Assembly (NCBI GenBank): GCA_002422265.1 | Contig: DIUB01000062.1 | Span: 623 to 21,111, forward strand | Direction of reading: 5' to 3' | DNA length: 20,489 nucleotides | Source: Geobacter sp. UBA6169 | GTDB taxonomy: Bacteria; Desulfobacterota; Desulfuromonadia; Geobacterales; Pseudopelobacteraceae | Shown here: in pieces, positions 6,453-14,021 of the stretch | Numbering within the stretch: position 1 is the stretch's first letter | Layout of the letters: each line of letters opens with the position of its first letter | Position numbers and translations under genes: made by a program | Notes under the pieces: model-generated | What the model was told of the DNA's origin: nothing | What the model saw: the letters and a program-made list of their open reading frames with translations, nothing else | The model's database searches: none

Positions 6453-7529
6453 ATGCTGAAGAAGGCGATGTTTCCCGGTAAATACCTGCAAGGGGCTGGC
6501 GCGCTGCAGGAGCTGCCAGCTCTGGTAGCACAGTTCGGTGCGCGGGGGATGATCCTTGCTGCCGGGACCGCCTCGAACCGGATTCTTCCGGCAAGTGGTG
6601 TGGATCTGCCTGTGGAGCGGTTTGGAGGCGAGTGTTGCACCAGCGAACTGGAGCGGCTGGCAGCGGTGCTTGCTGCCGGACAGGTGGACGTGCTGGTGGG
6701 GATGGGGGGCGGCAAGGCCATAGATACGGCCAAGATTGCCGCAGACCGGGCCGGTATCCCGGTGATCATTGTTCCCACCACCGCCTCCACCGATGCCCCC
6801 TGCAGCGGCTGTGCCGTGTTGTATTCCGAGCAGGGGGTCTTTGAATCGGTCTACTACCAGAAATTAAACCCTGCTGCCGTGCTGGTGGATACGGCGATTA
6901 TGGCGGCTGCCCCGCCACGGTTTCTGGTGTCCGGCATGGGGGATGCTCTGGCCACCTGGTTTGAGGCCCGTTCCTGCGTTGCCACGCAGTCGGCAAATGC
7001 CTGTGGCGGTCTTTCCACCATAACCGGGCTTGCACTGGCCCGGCTCTGTTATGACACCCTGCTTGACTATGGTCTGGCGGCAAAGATTGCCGCTGAACAG
7101 CAGATCGTTACCCCGGCGCTGGAGAGGATTGTGGAGGCCAACACCTTGCTCTCCGGCATCGGCTTTGAGAGCGGCGGTCTGGCTGCGGCCCACTCGATTC
7201 ACAACGGCCTGACCGCGCTGCCGGAGACTCACGGCTGTTATCATGGCGAGAAAGTGGCCTTTGGGGTGCTGGCCGGGCTGCAGCTGACCGATGCCCTGCC
7301 GGAGGAGTCGGCCACAGTATACGGCTTCTGTGAACAGGTTGGATTGCCCACCACCCTGGCCGATCTTGGCGTGCAGGACTGCGACCGCCGCAGATTGCTG
7401 CAGGTGGCGGAAAAGGCCTGTGCCCCGATTGAGAGTATTCACCATGAAGCAGGTGTCATGACGCCGGACAAGGTGCTGCAGGCACTGCTGGCAGCCGATG
7501 CCCTGGGCAGGCACCGTAAAGGACTGTGA
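6453..7529 (+). CDS. gldA: glycerol dehydrogenase-like NAD-dependent, metal-containing alcohol dehydrogenase
   Basis: This 358-residue cytoplasmic enzyme of the iron-containing alcohol dehydrogenase superfamily is closest in motifs to glycerol dehydrogenase, which interconverts glycerol and dihydroxyacetone; relatives also act on acetoin/2,3-butanediol. The NAD-binding motif VGMGGGKAIDTAK is followed by PTTASTDAPCS. Metal ligands match the family: Asp164 in GMGDALATW, His247 in AAHSIHNGL and His264 in HGEKVAFG. The start at 6453 has AGAGGAG 7 nt upstream; an in-frame TTG at 6435 has none. Spacing on both sides suggests a separate transcript. The partial acetolactate decarboxylase at the left edge makes acetoin, so an acetoin reductase role is possible but unproven. 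A 9-bp inverted repeat spans the stop codon. Confidence 0.85.
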   Translation: MLKKAMFPGKYLQGAGALQELPALVAQFGARGMILAAGTASNRILPASGVDLPVERFGGECCTSELERLAAVLAAGQVDVLVGMGGGKAIDTAKIAADRAGIPVIIVPTTASTDAPCSGCAVLYSEQGVFESVYYQKLNPAAVLVDTAIMAAAPPRFLVSGMGDALATWFEARSCVATQSANACGGLSTITGLALARLCYDTLLDYGLAAKIAAEQQIVTPALERIVEANTLLSGIGFESGGLAAAHSIHNGLTALPETHGCYHGEKVAFGVLAGLQLTDALPEESATVYGFCEQVGLPTTLADLGVQDCDRRRLLQVAEKACAPIESIHHEAGVMTPDKVLQALLAADALGRHRKGL

Positions 7530-7539
7530 TGGTGCCTGC
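7507..7539 (+). repeat. inverted repeat bracketing a stop codon
   Basis: GCAGGCACC (7507-7515) and GGTGCCTGC (7531-7539) are perfect 9-bp complements. The 15-nt loop contains the last codons and the TGA (7527-7529) of the glycerol-dehydrogenase-like gene. The following bases (atctgtgtctgt) are mixed T/G rather than a T-run, so intrinsic termination is doubtful. Confidence 0.6.
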
Positions 7540-7624
7540 ATCTGTGTCTGTACCGTAACGACAACCTGAGAAATGACGGCTGATCAAGGTCGTGCTTTAA
7601 TGTTATGCAGAAAGAGAGACTGCC

Positions 7625-9976
7625 ATGCAGACCCGAACACACATTCGTATCATTGCCCTTTTCAGTGTTTTCCTGATGATGTTCAGTACGGTGCTGCCTG
7701 TAACGGCGGCGCTGCATCCGCTGAGCATGCTGCAGCACAACCGTACCACCGGGGTCAGTGATATTGACCTGACCATCTCGCTGGACTGGGACCCGGCCAA
7801 GGTGAACCAGAGCGTCACCCCGCGCGGTATGACCGTTGCCGAGACCGAGGCAGCGGTACGCAGTTTTGCCGCCTCGCTGTACGGCATGACCAACGGCCTG
7901 CACCGTTTGCGGAATATCTATATTCACACCAGTCGCAAGGCCTGGACGACTGCTGATATACGCTATGTCGGCACACGGGCCGGACGTTCTGAAGCCAATG
8001 TGGCTGCCTGGCAGGTGCCCAACCAGCAGATCACCATGTATGTCTATGAGAGCAAGACCGAAGCGGACGACTATCCGGGACCGGTAATGGCCCACGAGAT
8101 GGGACATTACCTCTACGGCCTGCTTGACGAATACCGTGAAGCAGATGGCAAGACCATCCAGCAGCTGATCCAGGCCGGTGAGAGCTACATGCCCTCTGCT
8201 GAAGATGACGGCACACAGCCTTCGATCATGAACCAGCATGGGAGCTATCCAAACTGGTTCTCACACAGCGGCAGCTACGCCGGGCCAGCCGGTAAGCTGA
8301 ATACCGCCCAGTACCGGATCTACGGTAAATCGATCTGGGATACCCTCACCTCGGCTCCGTCAACCGATCCTGCCTATGCCCGGGAGTTTGGGCGCAGACA
8401 GTTTGAGGCCTTTGTCGGCAAGCGGTTCACCAGTGCTGCCGACCTGAAGGCACCGCAAACCGGTACTCTGCAGGGATATGATGCCGCCCTCAACATTATC
8501 TGGGTTGATGCGCCGGTTCTGAATCTGGTGTTACTGGACAGCGCCATTCCGGCCAGCCGCTGGGCCGAGGCCAGCACAGGGGCCGCTGATCTGGCCCGTA
8601 ACCTGCACGCAGGGGGGTATCTGCAGGTGCAGAGCGGCAGCAGCACCGGTCTGGCACGGACGATCCTTTCTGAAACCAATCGCAGCACGCTGGCTGCCCA
8701 GGCCGGCCAGGTGCAGCAGGCTGCAGCGGTGTCGCTGGAGGCAGCCCTTTCTGCCGCGCTGGTCCAGGTACGGGCCTATCGCTCGACCCTGACCCAGAAT
8801 CAGGTTACTAACCTGTACCTGATTACCGCAGCTAATCCGACGGTCTCGGCTTCGCTGATCGAAGAGCTGAAGCAGCTGAACGTGGCAGCCAGGGTCTTTT
8901 TTCTGGCACCCCAGGCCGGTACCACGGCAGCCAAGGCAGCGTTTCGCTCTGCACCGCAGCCGGTCAAGTCCGCTGCAGAATCAGCCACCGGTGACCAGAT
9001 CTACTTAAGCCAGCTGAGCCGCGAGACCGGCGGCAGTTTCAGCACCATCAATTCCGGCAGTGAGCTGACTACTGAACTGCTTACGGCGGCCAATGAAAGC
9101 GATGGGTATGGTTTTGCGGTACTCAACAGCGTCGAAACCCCCCGTCTTGCGAATGGCCAGCGTCTTGAGATGCGCTTTACCGTGGGCCCCCATGACCCGC
9201 TGCCGATGATCATTATGGAAGCAACGCCGGATACGGCCGGCAAACTGACCCCCAGTCTGGTCGATCCGGCGGGAAAGATCGTCACCGCTGCCACCACCGG
9301 CGTGGTATTTGAGGCAGATGCTGAAAACGGGGGCTGGCTCTGGATGATTGATCCGGACATGTATTCAGGAGGTTACGGCACCTGGACTGCGGTGATGACC
9401 GCCAAAGACGCCGTCAACGATGATCTGGGCATGCTGGCTGCCGGGGTCTCGACCCTGCTGCTGCAGCTGGATGTGGTCCAGCGTCCGGTGTCGGGAAATC
9501 TGCTTGAAGTCTCCCTCAGGCTTGAGCGTCCGGTGCTGCAGGCCAGGGTACGGGCAGATATTTACGATGAAGGCGGCAAGAAGATCCGTACCGGCCTCAC
9601 TCTGGCCGATGACGGCAAGAACGGCGACCTTCGACCCAACGACGGCGTCTACACCGTGGCCCTGAACGACCTGCCCCCGGGTGAATACACCTTCCGGGTG
9701 ATGGCTGACGACAACAACGGCAACGCCGTTACCTCCGATCGCGGTACCCTCTTCAACCCGCGCAAGGCCGCTGCCCCTGATGAGGCCACCGGACCATTCC
9801 AGCGGATTGATGAAGAGACCTTTGCCGTGACCGCGCTTGCATCCCCATCCGGTGACGGAGGTGGTGGCTGCACCGCAGGCAATGGTAATTCCCGTGACTT
9901 CCTGCTGGTATTGACGCTGGCCTTCCCGCTGCTTTACCTGCTGGTGCCGCGTCGCAGGCAGCGTCAACAGGCATGA
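7625..9976 (+). CDS. CLCA-like secreted metalloprotease with VWA-like region and C-terminal sorting tail
   Basis: This 783-residue exported protein has a signal peptide at 1 to about 28. The zinc-protease motif HEMGHYLYGLLDEY at 157-170 (His157, Glu158, His161, Asp168) has the H-E-x-x-H plus D-E-Y layout of CLCA-type self-cleaving proteases, and TAQYRIYGKSIWDTL matches the same family. Residues about 295-475 look like a von Willebrand A domain, but its metal site reads DSAIP rather than D-x-S-x-S, so it is degenerate. Residues about 620-710 form a beta-sandwich with DDGKNGDLRPNDGVYT. The end is GDGGGGCTAG (Cys749), a membrane segment (about 758-775) and RRRQRQQ, a JDVT/MYXO-CTERM-like sorting signal. 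The next gene encodes a matching intramembrane protease and overlaps by 4 nt. The ATG has AGAGAGA upstream. Confidence 0.85.
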   Translation: MQTRTHIRIIALFSVFLMMFSTVLPVTAALHPLSMLQHNRTTGVSDIDLTISLDWDPAKVNQSVTPRGMTVAETEAAVRSFAASLYGMTNGLHRLRNIYIHTSRKAWTTADIRYVGTRAGRSEANVAAWQVPNQQITMYVYESKTEADDYPGPVMAHEMGHYLYGLLDEYREADGKTIQQLIQAGESYMPSAEDDGTQPSIMNQHGSYPNWFSHSGSYAGPAGKLNTAQYRIYGKSIWDTLTSAPSTDPAYAREFGRRQFEAFVGKRFTSAADLKAPQTGTLQGYDAALNIIWVDAPVLNLVLLDSAIPASRWAEASTGAADLARNLHAGGYLQVQSGSSTGLARTILSETNRSTLAAQAGQVQQAAAVSLEAALSAALVQVRAYRSTLTQNQVTNLYLITAANPTVSASLIEELKQLNVAARVFFLAPQAGTTAAKAAFRSAPQPVKSAAESATGDQIYLSQLSRETGGSFSTINSGSELTTELLTAANESDGYGFAVLNSVETPRLANGQRLEMRFTVGPHDPLPMIIMEATPDTAGKLTPSLVDPAGKIVTAATTGVVFEADAENGGWLWMIDPDMYSGGYGTWTAVMTAKDAVNDDLGMLAAGVSTLLLQLDVVQRPVSGNLLEVSLRLERPVLQARVRADIYDEGGKKIRTGLTLADDGKNGDLRPNDGVYTVALNDLPPGEYTFRVMADDNNGNAVTSDRGTLFNPRKAAAPDEATGPFQRIDEETFAVTALASPSGDGGGGCTAGNGNSRDFLLVLTLAFPLLYLLVPRRRQRQQA

Positions 9977-10386
9977 CCGTCCGACAGGAGGTGCTGCTGG
10001 TTGCACTGGCAGCGCCTCTGGTTGCAGCAGCCGGTGTGTGGAGCAGACTACTGCCGCAGACGCTGACCGTCCCTGTCTGGTACCTGCTGGTGGCAGCTCC
10101 GGTCTGGGAGGAGCTGTTCTTCAGGCGCGTGCTGCACCAGCGGCTGCAGCAACAGGCCTGGAGCAGCAGGCGTCTGATATCATTCAGTCTGGCCACCTGG
10201 ATCGTCGGTGTTGTTTTTGTGCTGGCACACCTGCCGTTTCAGGGGATGCATGCGTTGCTGGTGCTGCTGCCGGCCCTGGTGTTGGGAAGACTGTTTGAAC
10301 GAACCGATCAGGTGCTGTACTGTATGGCGGTGCACAGCTGGTTCAATTTCTGCTGGCTGGCCGCAATCCGGGTCACGGCCGGATGA
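9973..10386 (+). CDS. small CPBP-family glutamic intramembrane protease (CTERM-processing type)
   Basis: This 137-residue membrane protein, only about half the usual CPBP/CAAX-protease length, keeps all three catalytic motifs: E-E-x-x-x-R in WEELFFRR, F-x-x-x-H in FVLAHLPF, and H-x-x-x-N in HSWFNF. About four hydrophobic segments are visible. The short size and position next to a protein with a Gly-Cys/TM/Arg tail fit the sorting proteases that act on JDVT-, MYXO- or SYNERG-CTERM proteins (the MrtJ-like group; named from memory, not searched). Its ATG overlaps the TGA of the metalloprotease gene (ATGA, 9973-9976), so translation is coupled, with GACAGGAG-like sequence inside rather than before the start. 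The likely job is cutting near Cys749 of the upstream product to allow surface anchoring or release. Confidence 0.83.
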   Translation: MTVRQEVLLVALAAPLVAAAGVWSRLLPQTLTVPVWYLLVAAPVWEELFFRRVLHQRLQQQAWSSRRLISFSLATWIVGVVFVLAHLPFQGMHALLVLLPALVLGRLFERTDQVLYCMAVHSWFNFCWLAAIRVTAG

Positions 10387-10420
10387 ACGGATTGAAAATA
10401 ACCGGAAAAGGAGTCACGCC

Positions 10421-10729
10421 ATGACACGATTCCTGCTGATGGCATGCTGCTGCGGTCTGCTGCTGGCCGGATGTGCCGGCAGGGTGATCAGTATCTCCAG
10501 CATCCCTGCCGGCGCCCAGGTCTATCGCCATACCGATTTTGCCCGTAACCTGCTGGGCACGACACCGCTTGTCAGTTCGGTAGAGGCCATGATGCCGGAG
10601 TGGCGCGATGACAGTAGCGATACCAGTATCATTCTGCTTTTTAAGAAGCAGGGTTATCAGGACAAGTCGCTCAGGGTCAGGGAGTTTGAGCTCCCGCCTG
10701 AAATCAGCGTAACCCTGGAACCGCGATAA
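10421..10729 (+). CDS. small PEGA-like lipoprotein
   Basis: This 102-residue lipoprotein has a signal peptide with lipobox LAGC (Cys18) preceded by three consecutive cysteines at 9-11. The mature part opens with ISSIPAGAQVYRH and LLGTTPL, the typical PEGA-domain pattern (SxPxGAxVYxxxxxxGTTPL), and has a later strand ILLFKKQGYQDKSLRV that fits the same fold. PEGA domains are surface or periplasmic beta modules with a presumed cell-wall or protein-binding role. AAAAGGAG lies 7 nt before the ATG, and the gene follows the intramembrane protease by 34 nt, so it is probably the third gene of that operon; it might anchor or present the metalloprotease, which is only a guess. The frame is open upstream to 10208, but that stretch overlaps the protease gene. 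Confidence 0.78.
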   Translation: MTRFLLMACCCGLLLAGCAGRVISISSIPAGAQVYRHTDFARNLLGTTPLVSSVEAMMPEWRDDSSDTSIILLFKKQGYQDKSLRVREFELPPEISVTLEPR

Positions 10730-10811
10730 TGAAGCAGCAGATACACAGGTAAAGATCAGATCGCCGGTTTCACCAGAGACAATATCCGCTTACTTATGTG
10801 AGGTTCTGTGT

Positions 10812-12149
10812 ATGATCAAGCGTAGTATGCTGTTCCTGGCATGCAGTAGTATTTTGCTGTTACTGATCGCCTGCAGTGGTGACAGCAGGACGGTGAAGGT
10901 TGGATTAGCCTACGACAGCGGTGGCAGGGGAGATGGCGCATTTAACGATGCGGCCTATGCAGGTGTTACCAAGGCGCAGCAGGAAGTCCCTGTTGAGGTT
11001 CTGGAACTTCCGGCGACAGGGACCGAGACTGACGCCGAACGCCGGGTACGGCTGCAGCAACTGGCCCGCTCCGGCTACAACCCGGTTATCGCCGTCGGCA
11101 CCGGTTTCAGTAGTGTGCTTTCGACAGTTGCCGCAGAGTTCCCCGGCACTTCTTTTGTGATCATTGATGTGGCTCTGGACGGACAGAATATTGACAGCGT
11201 TGTCTTTGCTTCCGAGCAGGGCTCCTATCTGGCCGGCGTTATCGCAGCCACCGCCTCGAAAAACGGCCATATCGGCTTCATCGGCGGAATGGACATTCCC
11301 CTGCTCAGGGCGTTTGAGGCCGGCTATTGGCAGGGAGCCGTCTCAGTACGTCCTGATATCGTGATAGACAGCAGCTATCTGGGGAATGGTAGTGATGCTT
11401 CGGTCTGGAACAGGCCTGACCTGGCTGCACAGGCGGCAAGCAGCATGATCGGTAGCCGGTGCGACGTTATCTATGCTGCTGCCGGCGGTTCCAATACCGG
11501 CATTTTTCAGGCCCTTAAGGATGCCGGCGGATCGGAACGCGGGCTCTGGGCCATCGGCACCGACAGTGATCAGTATAATGCCCCCCAGCTGGCTGCAGTG
11601 AAGGAGGTTATTCTCACCTCGATCCTGAAGCGGGTAGATGTTGCGGTCTATGAGGCTATCCTTGGGGTGTCCAAGGGACAGCCGGTTACCGGGGTTCAGC
11701 GGTACGATCTGGCACGGGGAGGGGTCGGCTATGCCACATCAAATAAGGCATTGGCGCCTTACCAGACCCCTGCTGATACGGCTGCACAACGCATCACCAG
11801 CGGCGGGATAACGGTTGCCACCGCTATCCGCCACCTGAAAGCCGCTGATACCGGCACAGCTGTCAGCCTGAAAACTGGCGATCTGCTGACCGTCACTCTC
11901 AGCGTCAATGCGAGTACCGGCTACAGCTGGTCAGTCGCCGGCGGGACGGGAGAAGTTCTCTCCGAGGAAGGGAAAGCAGTCTATCTTCCTGGCAGCTCTT
12001 CGGCCATCGGGTCAAGCGGCAGCTACCGGTTCACCTTCAGGGCTGGAAAGCCCGGTTTGACAACACTGCGACTGGTGTATAAACGCCAATGGGAAACAAC
12101 CGAATCTCCGGCCCAGACCTTTGTGCTGACACTAGCGGTGACCGCGTAG
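10812..12149 (+). CDS. BMP-family binding lipoprotein fused to a C-terminal chagasin-like (I42) domain
   Basis: This 445-residue lipoprotein has lipobox LIAC (Cys21). Residues about 28-330 are a basic membrane protein (BMP/PnrA-like) periplasmic binding domain: VKVGLAYDSGGRGDGAFND at the start, then GSYLAGVIAATASKNGHIGFIGGMD, and AIGTDSDQYN near the end. Members typically bind nucleosides for ABC import. From about residue 353 the sequence matches chagasin/ICP-type cysteine-peptidase inhibitors: loop NASTGYSW (usual NPTTGYxW), a glycine/serine-rich loop GSSGSYRF, and LRLVYKRQWE (usual RPW). The fusion is unusual. No ABC ATPase or permease gene is nearby. GAGG sits 9 nt before the ATG. It likely starts the operon that runs to 19285. 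Confidence 0.83.
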   Translation: MIKRSMLFLACSSILLLLIACSGDSRTVKVGLAYDSGGRGDGAFNDAAYAGVTKAQQEVPVEVLELPATGTETDAERRVRLQQLARSGYNPVIAVGTGFSSVLSTVAAEFPGTSFVIIDVALDGQNIDSVVFASEQGSYLAGVIAATASKNGHIGFIGGMDIPLLRAFEAGYWQGAVSVRPDIVIDSSYLGNGSDASVWNRPDLAAQAASSMIGSRCDVIYAAAGGSNTGIFQALKDAGGSERGLWAIGTDSDQYNAPQLAAVKEVILTSILKRVDVAVYEAILGVSKGQPVTGVQRYDLARGGVGYATSNKALAPYQTPADTAAQRITSGGITVATAIRHLKAADTGTAVSLKTGDLLTVTLSVNASTGYSWSVAGGTGEVLSEEGKAVYLPGSSSAIGSSGSYRFTFRAGKPGLTTLRLVYKRQWETTESPAQTFVLTLAVTA

Positions 12150-12178
12150 AAAAGAGTGCAAGGAACAGGGGGACTGTT

Positions 12179-13357
12179 ATGAGTCATCAGCATGTTGATA
12201 CGACACCGGGAACGATGGTGTCCCACTGCAGTCGCCGTACCTTTCTGAAGGGGGCAGCGCTGGCCGGTGCTGCCGCCACCTTCCCCGGGCTGCTGGCCGG
12301 TTGCGGCAGCTCTTCGGCAGAGGTCCCGCTGGAGCAGAAGATTGCCCAGATGCTGATGGTGGGTTTCCGTGGACTGACCCTGGAAAAGAGCAACTACATC
12401 TACCGTGACATCAGGGACTACCGGATCGGCGGTGTGATCCTGTTTGACCGGGATGCCCTGCTCAAGACCTATGGACGCAACATTGTCTCGCCGTCGCAGC
12501 TGCAGGGGCTGACCGCATCACTGCGTGCCATCTCGCAGACACCGCTCTTTATTGCCGTTGATCAGGAGGGTGGCAAGATCGTACGCCTGAAAGAAAGTTA
12601 CGGTTTTCCGCCCACGGTCTCGGCTCAATACCTGGGCACCCTCAACGATCCGGCCGTTACCCGCCTGTATGCCGACAGCATCGGCGCCACCCTGGCTGAA
12701 AACGGCCTGAACATGAACTTTGCGCCGGTGGTGGACCTGAACATCAACCCGGCCAGTCCGGCTATCGGCGCGCTGGAGCGGAGTTTTTCCGCTGATCCGG
12801 ACGTTGTCACCAGGCATGCCCGCATCTTTGTGGAGACCCATGACCGGAACCGCGTGGCCACCTGTTTCAAGCATTTTCCCGGCCATGGCAGTGCCAGCGT
12901 TGATTCCCATCTCGGTTTTGTGGATGTCACCCATACCTGGTCACCAATTGAATTGGAACCGTATCGACGACTGATCAGTGAGGGCAGTGCCCGGATGGTG
13001 ATGACCGCCCATGTATTCAACACTACTATCGACCCGACTCTGCCGGCAACCTTGTCACCGGCCTTTATCAACGGTATCCTGCGCCAACAGCTGGGTTTTG
13101 ACGGTGTGGTGGTGACCGATGACCTGCAGATGCAGGGTCTGACCCAGTTTTTTGACTACAAGACCATTGTGGAGCGCAGTATCCTGGCCGGTGTGGATAT
13201 CATCCTGGTCTCCAACAATCTGAACTATGACCCGGAGATCACCCCCACCACCATCAGCCATGTGCTGGAGCTGGTGCGCAGCGGCAGGATCACGGAACAG
13301 CGGATTGATCAATCGTATCGTCGGATCATGGCGTTGAAGCAACGTCTGGCCGGCTGA
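12179..13357 (+). CDS. Tat-exported lipoprotein, glycoside hydrolase family 3 (NagZ-like beta-N-acetylhexosaminidase)
   Basis: This 392-residue protein has a twin-arginine signal (SRRTFLKG, Arg19-Arg20) that ends in a lipobox LAGC (Cys42), so it should be exported folded and lipid-anchored. The rest is a single GH3 catalytic barrel like NagZ, which removes GlcNAc from peptidoglycan fragments. It has VDQEGGKIVRL, NMNFAPVVDLN, KHFPGHG at 231-237 with the following DSH (the His/Asp acid-base loop), and TDDLQM with the nucleophile Asp314. NagZ in classical Gram-negatives is cytoplasmic; an exported lipid-anchored form implies action on the outer side of the membrane. AGGGGG lies about 7 nt before the ATG. 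It follows the BMP-chagasin gene by 29 nt. An upstream frame extension to 12089 is rejected because it overlaps that gene. Confidence 0.87.
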   Translation: MSHQHVDTTPGTMVSHCSRRTFLKGAALAGAAATFPGLLAGCGSSSAEVPLEQKIAQMLMVGFRGLTLEKSNYIYRDIRDYRIGGVILFDRDALLKTYGRNIVSPSQLQGLTASLRAISQTPLFIAVDQEGGKIVRLKESYGFPPTVSAQYLGTLNDPAVTRLYADSIGATLAENGLNMNFAPVVDLNINPASPAIGALERSFSADPDVVTRHARIFVETHDRNRVATCFKHFPGHGSASVDSHLGFVDVTHTWSPIELEPYRRLISEGSARMVMTAHVFNTTIDPTLPATLSPAFINGILRQQLGFDGVVVTDDLQMQGLTQFFDYKTIVERSILAGVDIILVSNNLNYDPEITPTTISHVLELVRSGRITEQRIDQSYRRIMALKQRLAG

Positions 13358-13399
13358 TCTGAAGCAGGATTGATGCGGACCATGTTTACCGGAGGGCTT

Positions 13400-13993
13400 A
13401 TGTGGGGGATACGATTGTTTACTGCAGCAGCAGGCAGCGCCCTGCTGCTGGCGGCGGGGCCGGTATGGGCAGCCCCTGACCTGATCTGGCACGGTCCCTC
13501 TGCCGGCGCTGCGGCTGTGCAACGGGAGCAGGTCGGTTTTCAGGCGCTGATGCCGTCACTGCGCTGCGGCGCTGTCGGAGAACCGTCCAACAGCTGCCGT
13601 CTGAACGGCACCTTGCAGGTGCGTGGGCCGGAGGAACTGAACGGACTGCAGGGGTATCTCTGTGTTGTTCGGTATAGTTATGCTGCACGAGATGGGGCCG
13701 GGTTCAAGGTCAGCTTCCAGCGGGAGGAGACTACGGTGCAGTCGGGGCAGCCGCCTCAGCCGGGCGTGGTCACCACTCAGGGGAAAATAAAAGAGCGAAA
13801 AACTGACCTGCAGTACGGCAAACCGATACCGCAGGAAGAGACGGTCCGTATGCGCGGTACAGCTCATCTGCGCGGCACGGTTATGCTTCACAATGGGCGG
13901 GCGGTGGTGCAGCTGCATGAAGGCGCACCAATCATGCTGTCAGAGCAGGTCAGGCAGGTTGAGCTTGATGATCTGGCTTGCAGTGCGGAGTGA
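13400..13993 (+). CDS. exported protein, unknown function
   Basis: I do not recognise this protein of 197 residues. From ATG 13400 it has a good Sec signal peptide (MWGIRLF, an alanine/leucine core, cleavage after PVWA) and GGAGGG just upstream, 3-4 nt from the ATG; in-frame ATGs at 13373 and 13382 would add a few residues before the signal. The mature part has cysteines in LRCGAVG, NSCRLNG, YLCVVR and LACSAE at the extreme C-terminus, and beta-rich regions with basic patches (KIKERKTD). It lies 42 nt after the NagZ-like gene and 28 nt before the sensor phosphatase gene, so it belongs to the same operon; it might be a periplasmic partner of the sensor, but nothing proves that. Confidence 0.68.
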   Translation: MWGIRLFTAAAGSALLLAAGPVWAAPDLIWHGPSAGAAAVQREQVGFQALMPSLRCGAVGEPSNSCRLNGTLQVRGPEELNGLQGYLCVVRYSYAARDGAGFKVSFQREETTVQSGQPPQPGVVTTQGKIKERKTDLQYGKPIPQEETVRMRGTAHLRGTVMLHNGRAVVQLHEGAPIMLSEQVRQVELDDLACSAE

Positions 13994-14021
13994 GTTCTCA
14001 CACACACAGAAGGGTTTATTT

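Noticed and set aside
7439..8239. Long open frame on the - strand (266 codons) over the gldA end and the metalloprotease start
   Set aside because: The opposite strand encodes recognised proteins with catalytic motifs throughout; the - strand frame has no ribosome site or motif.
13055..13522. - strand frame across the GH3 end and the next gene
   Set aside because: Composition is His/Gln/Pro-rich, typical of an antisense shadow, and it covers the GH3 nucleophile region.
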